Part shown: one piece after another, positions 1 to 6,027 of the stretch
Layout: the number at the start of each line of letters is the position of its first letter
Position numbering within the stretch: the stretch's first letter is position 1
IMG/VR virus record: IMGVR_UViG_3300025466_000135
Span: 1 to 28,984 of that record
Length of the DNA stretch: 28,984 nucleotides
Strand: one strand, 5' to 3'
DNA from: a virus
The notes under the pieces: generated by a model
What the model saw: the letters and a program-made list of their open reading frames with translations, nothing else
Told to the model about the DNA's origin: nothing
The model's database searches: none
Translations under genes and position numbers: made by a program

Positions 1-92
1 TGTTTGTTATCACCGGGCCCGGCGATCCTGCTATATGGACTCGTTGGTATAGTCGTCCAGAGTATCTAATATTAAAATTAAAAGGAAATTAA
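1..92 (+). CDS. C-terminal end of an upstream phage gene (partial)
   Basis: The reading frame beginning at base 3 is open from the window edge to a TAA at 90-92 and encodes about 29 residues, with the segment WTRWYSRPEYLILKLKGN at its end. The aromatic and basic composition looks like a genuine protein terminus, and the stop lies 1 bp before the next ATG at 94, as expected in this tightly packed genome. The other two forward frames also stop before base 94 but give less protein-like sequence. The start lies outside the window and I cannot name the product. Confidence 0.55.
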   Translation, partial: FVITGPGDPAIWTRWYSRPEYLILKLKGN

Positions 93-93
93 A

Positions 94-447
94 ATGACAC
101 AAAATCAAATCTTATTAGCAGTGGCGGCATGGTTAGTATTGATGGGTATTAGTTATACCCACAGCGGATGGAAGAACATGCGTGACTGCTATATGATGTG
201 GTTTACTAAGGAATATTGGACAGGGTACAATACTGTGGAATTTGTAAGCTGGTTGGCCAAGGCCATCATTATTATTCCCGGGCTGATCTTTGGTATTAGT
301 ATTTGGGAATTGTATTATCTAACACTACTAACCAGCGTAAGTCTTATCTGGGCTAGCCGTAAGAAAGCATTGCCAACATTAGTAGGATTTAACACCATGT
401 GGGCTTGGTTAAGTCTTATGGTATTATCACAACATTTAATCAAGTAA
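94..447 (+). CDS. Small multi-pass membrane protein, unknown function
   Basis: A 117-residue protein with about three hydrophobic helices: residues 5-20 (after MTQNQ), about 50-70 (AKAIIIIPGLIFGI) and about 72-87, plus a hydrophobic C-terminus. A loop rich in aromatic residues (about 29-48) separates the first two helices. The start is supported by AAGGA at 82-86, seven bases before the ATG. It follows the upstream gene by 1 bp and is followed by the next gene after an 8-bp gap, so it is probably co-transcribed with both. No catalytic motif is visible. A role in envelope remodelling or exclusion is conceivable but nothing here proves it. Confidence 0.8.
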   Translation: MTQNQILLAVAAWLVLMGISYTHSGWKNMRDCYMMWFTKEYWTGYNTVEFVSWLAKAIIIIPGLIFGISIWELYYLTLLTSVSLIWASRKKALPTLVGFNTMWAWLSLMVLSQHLIK

Positions 448-455
448 GGATGTAT

Positions 456-860
456 ATGTTAAACAAATTATTAGATCGTTTTAAACGGAAACCTGAGGTA
501 AAACAAGAAACATCTAAAGGTGATACAAAAACTAAAAAGAAATCCGCTAAAGATACGGCTACAGAAAAAGGCGAGCCATATGTTGCTATCCTCAGTGTAG
601 AACTAGATCCAGAAAACATTGGCAACGGTGCGTTTGAATTAGATTGGAATGATAAGTTTATCACTAATCTAGTACGTGCCGGCTATCAATTAAAGCCCAC
701 AGACACCGATGCCGATATGGTTGACCGTTGGTTCGCTGATGTATGTAAAAATGTAGTAGCGGAAAACTTTGAACAGTGGGAAGCTAATCAACCCTACGGC
801 GAACGTCCTCGTGTAATCAATCGTGTTGACCTAGGTGGCGGAAAGACTGAAGTTTCATGA
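456..860 (+). CDS. Conserved T4-like phage protein of unknown function
   Basis: 134 residues. The first 45 are very lysine-rich and low in complexity (KRKPEVKQETSK...KTKKKSAKD), probably disordered. The rest is a compact acidic domain with ELDPENIGNGAFELDWND, a DADMVDRWF segment and a C-terminal RVINRVDLGGGKTEVS. I recall similar proteins in marine T4-like phages, always without a function; this is memory and not a search. The frame is open from 399, but AAGGA at 446-450 sits five bases before ATG 456, which is why I choose 456 over the earlier ATGs at 399 and 450. The stop overlaps the next start (ATGA at 857-860), suggesting translational coupling. Confidence 0.8.
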   Translation: MLNKLLDRFKRKPEVKQETSKGDTKTKKKSAKDTATEKGEPYVAILSVELDPENIGNGAFELDWNDKFITNLVRAGYQLKPTDTDADMVDRWFADVCKNVVAENFEQWEANQPYGERPRVINRVDLGGGKTEVS

Positions 861-1621
861 TCCTATACGCTAACGGAGATAGTCACACCGCTGGCGCAGA
901 ACTTGCACACAACTTTAATGGCAAGTTAGTAGTATTCAAAGAAGACGACAGTCAGTATTGGGCACTTGCAGGAACCCCAGAAGGATCAAAAGCACATCCA
1001 GAGTGCATTAAGCGCAGTTACGGACAATTACTTGCTAACAAAATGGGCTACGAATTTTTATGTGATGCCGAGTCTGGTAGTAGCAATGCTCGTATACTTC
1101 GCACTACATACGAATACTTAGAAAACAATCGTCCAGACTTTGTTGTTATCGGATGGGCCACGTGGGAACGAGAAGAGTGGTTACACGAAGGCAAATACTA
1201 TCAAATTACCGGATCAGGTTACGCAGAGTTGCCTACACCTGAGCTAGTTGAAAAATACAAGTACTGGGTAACACAGCAATTAGTACCCGACGTAATGAAT
1301 CATAAAGCAATTTATATTCATAGAGATATACGCAACTTACATTTAAAATTACAAGAGCTAGGCATTCCGCATTTATTCTTTAATACATTCAGTAGCTTCC
1401 AGAACTTTAAAAATTTGCATTACTTGTTACCGGATTCTGAAATGCTAGATTGGTCAGGTTCGTATGTAGAACCATACAAAGATGAACTAACCTACTATCA
1501 CTGGTTAAAGGCTCGCAACTACCAAACGGTTGCACCAGGTAGTCATCACTATGGTCCAGCAGGACACGAAGCCTGGGCTAATTTACTTTTTGACGAATAC
1601 ATTCCGCAAGCATTAAAATGA
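857..1621 (+). CDS. SGNH/GDSL-hydrolase-like protein (paralogue of the 22596 gene)
   Basis: 254 residues. An SGNH-type block I is at residues 7-10 (GDSH in LYANGDSHTAGAE). A GSSNARILRTTYEYL segment fits the region carrying the block II/III oxyanion residues, followed by a beta-strand (FVVIGWATWEREEW). The C-terminus has PGSHHYGPAGHEAW, where SGNH enzymes carry DxxH; here the Asp position is Pro, so the canonical Ser-Asp-His triad would be incomplete. Family enzymes are esterases, lipases or glycan deacetylases. The same architecture and the same Pro substitution occur in the 22596 gene. It overlaps both neighbours by ATGA junctions. The SGNH fold is well supported by motif order; hydrolase activity is uncertain. 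Confidence 0.7.
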   Translation: MILYANGDSHTAGAELAHNFNGKLVVFKEDDSQYWALAGTPEGSKAHPECIKRSYGQLLANKMGYEFLCDAESGSSNARILRTTYEYLENNRPDFVVIGWATWEREEWLHEGKYYQITGSGYAELPTPELVEKYKYWVTQQLVPDVMNHKAIYIHRDIRNLHLKLQELGIPHLFFNTFSSFQNFKNLHYLLPDSEMLDWSGSYVEPYKDELTYYHWLKARNYQTVAPGSHHYGPAGHEAWANLLFDEYIPQALK

Positions 1622-2361
1622 ATCACTGGCAAACAGGTGTAATGCCCTACAGTTGGCACCCCAAGGGAGTAACAATGTCATGGTCTGGCACGGATCAACC
1701 TGAAGCATTAAAAAAGAATCCCGATGCTGGTGCTTGGGCCGGGGTTGATATTTCTTATGAGTATAATCAACACGGATTTAGAACACACGAGCTCGAAAGT
1801 TTATTAGGACAAAAGGTAAACGTAGCATTGGGTTGTAGTTTTACAGAGGGAATTGGATTACCTGTCACCGACTGTTGGCCTAGTCATATTACCAATTATC
1901 CAATGTTAAATCTAGGATTAGGATCCGGCACTACAGACACAGTAGCCAGAATACTAACAAATATTTCAGGTTTGTACGATATACAAACAGCCTTTATACT
2001 ATGGCCAACAAATGCAAGATTTGAAACGTATGTAGTATTCAACGAAGGTACATCTCCAAAAGATCTACAGGCCCGTCATCATGTAAAAACAGTATTACCA
2101 ATGACTAATAGAGTAGAATACACCTGGGCACTAACAGATGAAATGAGCGAACAACGACTTAACCGAAATCGTTGTACAGTAGAATTGCTGTCAAAAGTTT
2201 TTGGATTTCGGGTAATACAATACACAGTCAATGATATTATTGCTAAATTTCGAAGTTTTGGTACCGTGGGGCTTGCAGATAACGCTAGAGATGGGAGCCA
2301 TTGGGGTAGCCAAACGCAACGGGCCATTTCGGATTTAATGCAGTTGACACTTAATGAATAA
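1618..2361 (+). CDS. SGNH-hydrolase-like protein, second copy
   Basis: 247 residues. After an N-terminal segment rich in Trp and Tyr (residues 1-55), the motif ALGCSFTEGIGLP (about 70-82) fits SGNH block I with the nucleophile Ser in a GCSF context. SGTTDTVARILTNI then fits the oxyanion-hole region, and RDGSHWGSQTQRAISDLM at the end supplies an intact DxxH (DGSH). All catalytic positions are therefore present, unlike in the preceding gene. It overlaps that gene by ATGA at 1618-1621. The last 18 bases contain the TTGACA -35 element of the next gene's promoter. The substrate is unknown; an O-acyl group on a glycan is a reasonable guess from the family. Confidence 0.65.
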   Translation: MNHWQTGVMPYSWHPKGVTMSWSGTDQPEALKKNPDAGAWAGVDISYEYNQHGFRTHELESLLGQKVNVALGCSFTEGIGLPVTDCWPSHITNYPMLNLGLGSGTTDTVARILTNISGLYDIQTAFILWPTNARFETYVVFNEGTSPKDLQARHHVKTVLPMTNRVEYTWALTDEMSEQRLNRNRCTVELLSKVFGFRVIQYTVNDIIAKFRSFGTVGLADNARDGSHWGSQTQRAISDLMQLTLNE

Positions 2362-2372
2362 TATGCTATTAT
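2344..2372 (+). promoter_or_regulatory. sigma70-like promoter with extended -10, predicted leaderless transcript
   Basis: TTGACA at 2344-2349, a 17-bp spacer ending in TGC (extended -10) and TATTAT at 2367-2372. Six bases separate the -10 box from ATG 2379, so the expected +1 is the A of the start codon, and no Shine-Dalgarno sequence is present. The -35 box lies inside the end of the 1618 gene. Confidence 0.7.
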
Positions 2373-2378
2373 AACTAC

Positions 2379-3371
2379 ATGAGATATCTAATTGTTGACA
2401 CCGCTAATACCTTTTTCCGTGCTAGGCACTCGGCCCATCGTCAAGCAGACACATGGGATAAGCTAGGTTTTGCTATCCATGTAACTTTGGCTAGCGTTAA
2501 TAAATGTTGGCGTGATCAAAAAGCAGATCATGTTATTTTCTGTTTAGAAGGCCGTAGTTGGCGCAAAGACTGTTATGCTCCTTATAAAGCTAATCGTGCT
2601 GTTGCCCGTGCTGCGCTGACAGAAAAAGAACAAGAAGAAGATCGATTATTTTGGGAAACATTTGACGCCCTTAAAGAGTTTCTAGCCAACAAAACTAACT
2701 GCACAGTATTACAACACGGAGAGCTAGAAGCAGATGATTTAATTGCAGGATGGATACAGAGTCATCCGTTGGATCATCACACCATTGTATCAAGCGATAC
2801 CGACTTCCATCAATTACTAGCAGACAATGTAAATCAATATAACGGAATTGCAGATGAGCTCCATACTATACAAGGTATTTTCGACAAAAAAGGTAAAGCA
2901 GTCATCGATAAAAAGACTAAGGAAGCAAAAGTCATTCCGGATCCTAAGTGGATTCTTTTCGAAAAGTGTATGCGGGGAGACCCAACCGACAATGTCTTTT
3001 CGGCTTATCCCGGGGTCCGCAAGGTGGGAAGTAAAAATAAAGTTGGGCTCCAAGAAGCATTTGCCGACAAAGATTCGAAAGGCTTTGCGTGGAATAATTT
3101 AATGCTACAACGCTGGACTGATCATAATGATGTAGAACATCGTGTACTAGACGATTATAATCGTAACGTAACATTAGTAGACTTAACTGCACAACCAGAT
3201 GATATTAAAGTTAAGATTGCAGAAACTATTGCTGGCGGTAGTGTTCCGCTAAGTCGCCCTATGATTGGTGCTCAGTTTTTAAAGTTCTGTGGCAAGTATG
3301 ATTTGGTTAAGATGTCAGATCAAGCAGACAGCTTTGTTCGCTTTTTAGAAGCAAGTTATCCAGAAAAATGA
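2379..3371 (+). CDS. 5'-3' exonuclease / flap endonuclease, T4 RNase H-like
   Basis: 330 residues, close to T4 RNase H (305). Acidic metal ligands of the FEN/5'-exonuclease family are visible in order: D7 in LIVDTAN, E117-A-D119-D120, SSDTD at 138-142, and GDPTDN at 200-205 preceding a helix-hairpin-helix-like AYPGVRKVG. The segment YNRNVTLVDLTAQPDDIKVKI resembles the T4 RNase H C-terminal region. In T4 the enzyme removes RNA primers and flaps from lagging-strand fragments; the same role is likely here. The first ATG fits both the promoter spacing and the conserved N-terminal beta-strand. It overlaps the next small membrane gene by ATGA, so the exonuclease appears to lead an operon running to about 4943. 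Confidence 0.88.
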   Translation: MRYLIVDTANTFFRARHSAHRQADTWDKLGFAIHVTLASVNKCWRDQKADHVIFCLEGRSWRKDCYAPYKANRAVARAALTEKEQEEDRLFWETFDALKEFLANKTNCTVLQHGELEADDLIAGWIQSHPLDHHTIVSSDTDFHQLLADNVNQYNGIADELHTIQGIFDKKGKAVIDKKTKEAKVIPDPKWILFEKCMRGDPTDNVFSAYPGVRKVGSKNKVGLQEAFADKDSKGFAWNNLMLQRWTDHNDVEHRVLDDYNRNVTLVDLTAQPDDIKVKIAETIAGGSVPLSRPMIGAQFLKFCGKYDLVKMSDQADSFVRFLEASYPEK

Positions 3372-3547
3372 TTGTATTAGCTCAAATTGCATTGTTTTTA
3401 TCTATAGGCTTAGGCTTGGGATTCTTTGGTGCTATGTTTATAGCTGGTATAATGGACTGGCGCAAGGCTCGCCAAGAGAGTAAAAATCGTGTGTGGGCAG
3501 AATTACAACGCACTGATTATGAACGCCGTCGTCCGGCGGCAAAATAA
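3368..3547 (+). CDS. Small single-pass membrane protein
   Basis: A 59-residue frame beginning at the ATGA overlap with the exonuclease. A hydrophobic, glycine-rich segment at residues 2-28 (LFLSIGLGLGFFGAMFIAGI) is followed by a basic cytoplasmic-type tail (WRKARQES...YERRRPAAK), predicting N-out/C-in topology. It is the first of four consecutive tiny membrane genes. The ATGA coupling and an AAGGA after its stop, serving the next gene, support it as real. Function unknown. Confidence 0.75.
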   Translation: MIVLAQIALFLSIGLGLGFFGAMFIAGIMDWRKARQESKNRVWAELQRTDYERRRPAAK

Positions 3548-3556
3548 GGAACAAAT

Positions 3557-3724
3557 ATGAATAAATTTATAGCGTGGTACAATCGTAATTATCAAGCAAT
3601 TACTTGGTTCATGATAGGCTGGCTGAGCTTTGCTTTAGTAATAGACTTTAGCAAAGGCGATTGGGCCGGTTGTGCTATTGATATTTTAATTATTTTTATT
3701 AACTATTTGTTTGCAAGAAAATGA
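3557..3724 (+). CDS. Small membrane protein
   Basis: 55 residues starting nine bases after the previous stop, with TAAGGA at 3545-3550 as ribosome-binding site. Two hydrophobic stretches (about 14-31 and 39-52) are separated by a short loop DFSKGDWAG, and the ends are basic (MNKFIAWYNRNYQ and FARK), suggesting a helical hairpin with both ends in the cytoplasm. I recall similar short proteins in marine T4-like phages, with no known function. It overlaps the next gene by ATGA at 3721-3724. Confidence 0.75.
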   Translation: MNKFIAWYNRNYQAITWFMIGWLSFALVIDFSKGDWAGCAIDILIIFINYLFARK

Positions 3725-3906
3725 GAAAAAGAGAATTACTTCTTGGCCTAGTGCTTATCATTATTGTGTTTAGCATATTAATGTTAGACCAACCTATGCA
3801 CGGACTAAAGAAGTATGACTGTAGTATAGCCGAGATTAGTCCAGACTATCCTGTAGAAGTTAAAGATGCTTGCCGTCGCATTCGTGCAGAAAAGCGTAAA
3901 GAATGA
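3721..3906 (+). CDS. Small membrane-anchored protein
   Basis: 61 residues: a charged MRKRE start, a single strong transmembrane or uncleaved signal segment at about 6-22 (LLLGLVLIIIVFSILML), then a short domain KKYDCSIAEISPDYPVEVK with a single Cys and a basic C-terminus. By the positive-inside rule the soluble part would be periplasmic. It overlaps both neighbours by ATGA (3721-3724 and 3903-3906), so its dose is probably tied to theirs. No function can be named. Confidence 0.75.
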   Translation: MRKRELLLGLVLIIIVFSILMLDQPMHGLKKYDCSIAEISPDYPVEVKDACRRIRAEKRKE

Positions 3907-4262
3907 CTACTATTGTCCTACTACTTGCCGTGTTTGGCGTTAAACACTTTATAGCAGACTTTGTGTTACAGTTTAACTTTATGCTCAAGGACAAAGGTAC
4001 ATATGGTGCTCCTGGCGGACGTGACCATGCTGGCGTACATGGCATTGGTACATTCCTTGTGCTTGTATGGTTTACTAATCCGTATACTGCAATACTACTA
4101 GCAATGATGGATAGCGTTATACACTATCATGTCGACTGGGCAAAAACAAATTTAAGCCGCGGACTAACTCCAGCGGATAGACGCTTCTGGTTATGGTTAG
4201 GAGCCGACCAGGGCCTGCATTACTTGACATATATTTTAATTATAGGAATCATTGTATTATGA
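3903..4262 (+). CDS. Membrane protein, DUF3307-like
   Basis: 119 residues with about three to four membrane helices. It has the scattered polar pattern typical of DUF3307: KHFIADFVLQ near the N-terminus, then a Lys, DHAGVHG, a central HYHVDWAK and finally GADQGLHYLTY. Histidine and aspartate residues inside membrane segments are characteristic of that family, whose biochemical role is not established. The assignment rests on motif memory, not a profile search. Fourth member of the small-membrane-gene run; overlaps the neighbours by ATGA at both ends. Confidence 0.7.
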   Translation: MTTIVLLLAVFGVKHFIADFVLQFNFMLKDKGTYGAPGGRDHAGVHGIGTFLVLVWFTNPYTAILLAMMDSVIHYHVDWAKTNLSRGLTPADRRFWLWLGADQGLHYLTYILIIGIIVL

Positions 4263-4735
4263 CCGAACTAATCGCTAAACCCGTTGTAAAGAATAAGATG
4301 TGGATCGTAGAGTCTGCTGGTACTAAAGTCGGTAACATTATGGCTGTCGACGAAGGAGGTGTTGTTTATGTACACGACAACCAACGTGAGTCATTTCCAT
4401 CGATTAAATTATTAAGCAAACAATATAATATCGAGTTTGCAAAAGCAGAAAAGCCCAAGAAAGAAAAACAAGATGTCTACGACGTCTATGGCTTTCCTAC
4501 TAACAGTCACCCTAATAACGAAGTACTTGATGTTCAGCGTTACTTGCCTATCTATACAAAAGGTTCTAAGTCTAAGAGCTTTTTCTGTGCCGGTTACTAC
4601 ATTATTAAATTTAGCAGTACGTGGGTTCGTGCGTACTGTCCAAAACTAATCACCCTCAATCGCTACGAATACGAAGGCCCGTTTAAGACACAAGAACGTA
4701 TGATTGAAGCAATGAAAGAAGCAAATGGACAATAA
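4259..4735 (+). CDS. Conserved phage protein, unknown function
   Basis: 158 residues beginning at the ATGA overlap (4259-4262). The open frame extends upstream to 4193, but those extra codons lie wholly inside the DUF3307 gene and look non-native. The N-terminal 60 residues resemble a small beta-rich domain (MWIVESAGTKVGNIMAVD), followed by a lysine-rich linker (KAEKPKKEKQ). A strongly patterned C-terminal half carries VYGFPTNSHPNNEVLDVQRY and AYCPKLITLNRYEYEGPFKT. I associate this second half with a widespread marine T4-like phage family of unknown role. No catalytic or metal motif is evident. Overlaps the next gene by 11 bp. Confidence 0.75.
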   Translation: MTELIAKPVVKNKMWIVESAGTKVGNIMAVDEGGVVYVHDNQRESFPSIKLLSKQYNIEFAKAEKPKKEKQDVYDVYGFPTNSHPNNEVLDVQRYLPIYTKGSKSKSFFCAGYYIIKFSSTWVRAYCPKLITLNRYEYEGPFKTQERMIEAMKEANGQ

Positions 4736-4943
4736 TCTTACTTTTCACATTCGAATGTTTAATGATAGAGTTAGGGCAATGAATCAAACCAACGGTAAAT
4801 TGCTTACACTAAATCCACAAGAAGCTCGCAATTTACATGCCGAAATTTACGATTTGATGGCCGTAATTGCCGAATTAAGCAAGGCCAACAACCAAGAAGG
4901 TAGCGTTATTAGCGTAAGCATGGATGGTGGCGGTTTTAAATAA
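4725..4943 (+). CDS. Small helical conserved phage protein
   Basis: 72 residues, predicted mostly alpha-helical (FHIRMFNDRVRAMNQ, then LNPQEARNLHAEIYDLMAVIAEL), ending in a glycine-rich tail (SMDGGGFK). Size and heptad-like hydrophobics suggest an oligomerising or partner-binding helical hairpin. It overlaps the upstream gene by 11 bp. The stop at 4941-4943 is followed by a 50-bp gap with a putative late promoter. Function unknown. Confidence 0.7.
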   Translation: MDNNLTFHIRMFNDRVRAMNQTNGKLLTLNPQEARNLHAEIYDLMAVIAELSKANNQEGSVISVSMDGGGFK

Positions 4944-4960
4944 TATGCGTACTTTAAGAA

Positions 4961-4968
4961 GATAAATA
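4961..4968 (+). promoter_or_regulatory. Putative T4-late-type promoter (GATAAATA)
   Basis: GATAAATA closely resembles the T4 late -10 element TATAAATA. It lies 25 bp before ATG 4994 in one of the few intergenic gaps, with AAGGAT at 4980-4985 downstream as ribosome-binding site. A weak inverted repeat (TACTTT near 4950 and AAAGTA near 4970) flanks it. The assignment rests on similarity to three other TAAATA sites in this window. Confidence 0.45.
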
Positions 4969-4993
4969 AAAAGTATATCAAGGATAGTTAAAA

Positions 4994-5281
4994 ATGTCTA
5001 GACCAAAACCAACGGTGTTGTTGGACCATGTAAATAAAACAACTTATAAGAGTGAGCAAGTTCTGGCCTCTGAAGGTATCTGGGCGGTCTTCTATGACAA
5101 TCAACCTATCAATCTCAAGACACACAATATTTTAGTGTCGTACCCAGGACCGAAGTACAAAAAGGTATCCTTCTCAAATAGCGGACACGCTATCAATCTG
5201 TGTAAGAAACTAAACACTCTGTTCCGCACTGATAAATTTAGCGTTGTACTTTTACGTGCCGGCGACCGAATTTTCCCATAA
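4994..5281 (+). CDS. Conserved phage protein, unknown function
   Basis: 95 residues. The sequence alternates short strands and loops (WAVFYDNQPINLKTHN, then YPGPKYKKVSFSNSGHA), ending with a strand VVLLRAGDRIF, so a small alpha/beta fold is likely. I recall this MSRPKP-type family next to recombination genes in marine T4-like phages, but no function is attached to it. The start has AAGGAT eight bases upstream. It is preceded by a putative late promoter and overlaps the following frame at its 3' end. Confidence 0.75.
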   Translation: MSRPKPTVLLDHVNKTTYKSEQVLASEGIWAVFYDNQPINLKTHNILVSYPGPKYKKVSFSNSGHAINLCKKLNTLFRTDKFSVVLLRAGDRIFP

Positions 5282-5666
5282 GCGTTACACCCAGCGTCAG
5301 CTAACAAAAATTTTTATTGAACAAGCTGGCCTACCTATAGGTGTAACAACCGACATGCAACGTCGTTGGTGGAAGAATCCCACAGATCCTGATAGTCTTA
5401 GACTAAGTCTTGCTGGCTTACAATTAGTTAAGGCTGTACTTAAACTTACCAGCTACGACTTTGCACTTGCTGAAGAACTCAATAACCATCAACTACTATT
5501 GCTAGAACGTCAGTTTAAAGGCATGTACTACTTGCTTAAACGTCAAAAAATTATAGTATTCGAAGAAGAAGAGGCTATGATGCTTACACTACACGGGAAT
5601 GATCTAGTGTCGTATTTAGACAACATTGAATCACAGGGTTGGCTCAAAATTCCCAAAATAGTATAA
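5256..5666 (+). CDS. Conserved phage protein, unknown function (GTG start assumed)
   Basis: The frame has no ATG until well inside the conserved-looking part, so it must start at TTG 5244 or GTG 5256. GTG 5256 gives 136 residues beginning PATEFSHKRYTQRQL and a 26-bp overlap with the previous gene. No Shine-Dalgarno is obvious, so translation may be coupled. The protein is mainly helical and rich in basic residues (TTDMQRRWW, LLKRQK) with a central acidic FEEEEAMMLTLHG segment. Unknown function. The end of the gene carries the -35 box and most of the spacer of the next promoter. Confidence 0.65.
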   Translation: MPATEFSHKRYTQRQLTKIFIEQAGLPIGVTTDMQRRWWKNPTDPDSLRLSLAGLQLVKAVLKLTSYDFALAEELNNHQLLLLERQFKGMYYLLKRQKIIVFEEEEAMMLTLHGNDLVSYLDNIESQGWLKIPKIV

Positions 5667-5667
5667 T
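5639..5667 (+). promoter_or_regulatory. sigma70-like promoter, near-leaderless transcript
   Basis: TTGGCT at 5639-5644, a 17-bp spacer and TATAAT at 5662-5667. The spacer is almost the same as that of the promoter at 5993 (both carry CAAAATTC at its start). The -35 differs from TTGACC at two positions. Expected +1 near 5674 would leave about three bases before ATG 5677. Confidence 0.6.
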
Positions 5668-5676
5668 AGCTATACC

Positions 5677-5988
5677 ATGAAAGATTACGAAATTCAGCGA
5701 GTAGACAAAAGATTTAACGGGCACGGATATTTCAAATATATCGTCAGTCCAGTCTATCGCCGAGGTGATACCACATGGTTATATACCACAAGTCGCTTGC
5801 AATTTCAAGAATGGCGTGAATGGTGTCGTGCGACATTTGGACCAGCAATGGAACGTGAGTGGGCATGTGGCCTAATGTATCAAAATAAATTAGTGTCGCA
5901 GGCTTGGGCATGGGATACCGAACATGGCAATAAGCGTCTATATCTGCGTGGCGACGAAGAACTCACTGTTTTTGAGCTTAAATTCTAA
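5677..5988 (+). CDS. Conserved phage protein; paralogue of the 15478 gene
   Basis: 103 residues. Most of it aligns by eye with the protein from 15478-15795. Shared landmarks are FQEWREWCRATFGP versus FKEWRAWCWEVFGP, QAWAWDTEHGNKRLYLR versus GNWAWNTEFGGMRLYFR, and a closing FxLKF/W. Tryptophans and one Cys are conserved. This indicates an ancient duplication within the phage. The gene stands alone between two promoters, with its own near-leaderless promoter upstream and the helicase promoter starting just after its stop. Function unknown; size and aromatic content suggest a small binding protein. Confidence 0.75.
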   Translation: MKDYEIQRVDKRFNGHGYFKYIVSPVYRRGDTTWLYTTSRLQFQEWREWCRATFGPAMEREWACGLMYQNKLVSQAWAWDTEHGNKRLYLRGDEELTVFELKF

Positions 5989-5992
5989 GCGG

Positions 5993-6021
5993 TTGACCCA
6001 AAATTCTCAATAATGTATAAT
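5993..6021 (+). promoter_or_regulatory. sigma70-like promoter, predicted leaderless helicase transcript
   Basis: TTGACC at 5993-5998, a 17-bp spacer with AATTC and TATAAT at 6016-6021. Exactly six bases separate the -10 box from ATG 6028, placing the expected +1 on the start codon. The open frame extends up to ATG 6013, but that ATG overlaps the -10 box, so 6028 is the usable start. Confidence 0.75.
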
Positions 6022-6027
6022 ACTAGT

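Noticed and set aside
12-21. Perfect palindrome CCGGGCCCGG
   Set aside because: It lies in the coding end of the upstream gene, has no T run after it and no copy elsewhere in the window that I could see; chance or a restriction-type site.
3448-3453. TATAAT inside the 3368 membrane gene
   Set aside because: No TTGAC-like box 17 bp upstream and it lies within a coding region with no start nearby.
6013-6027. ATG 6013 as helicase start
   Set aside because: This ATG overlaps the start of the TATAAT box at 6016-6021 and would not be in the transcript.
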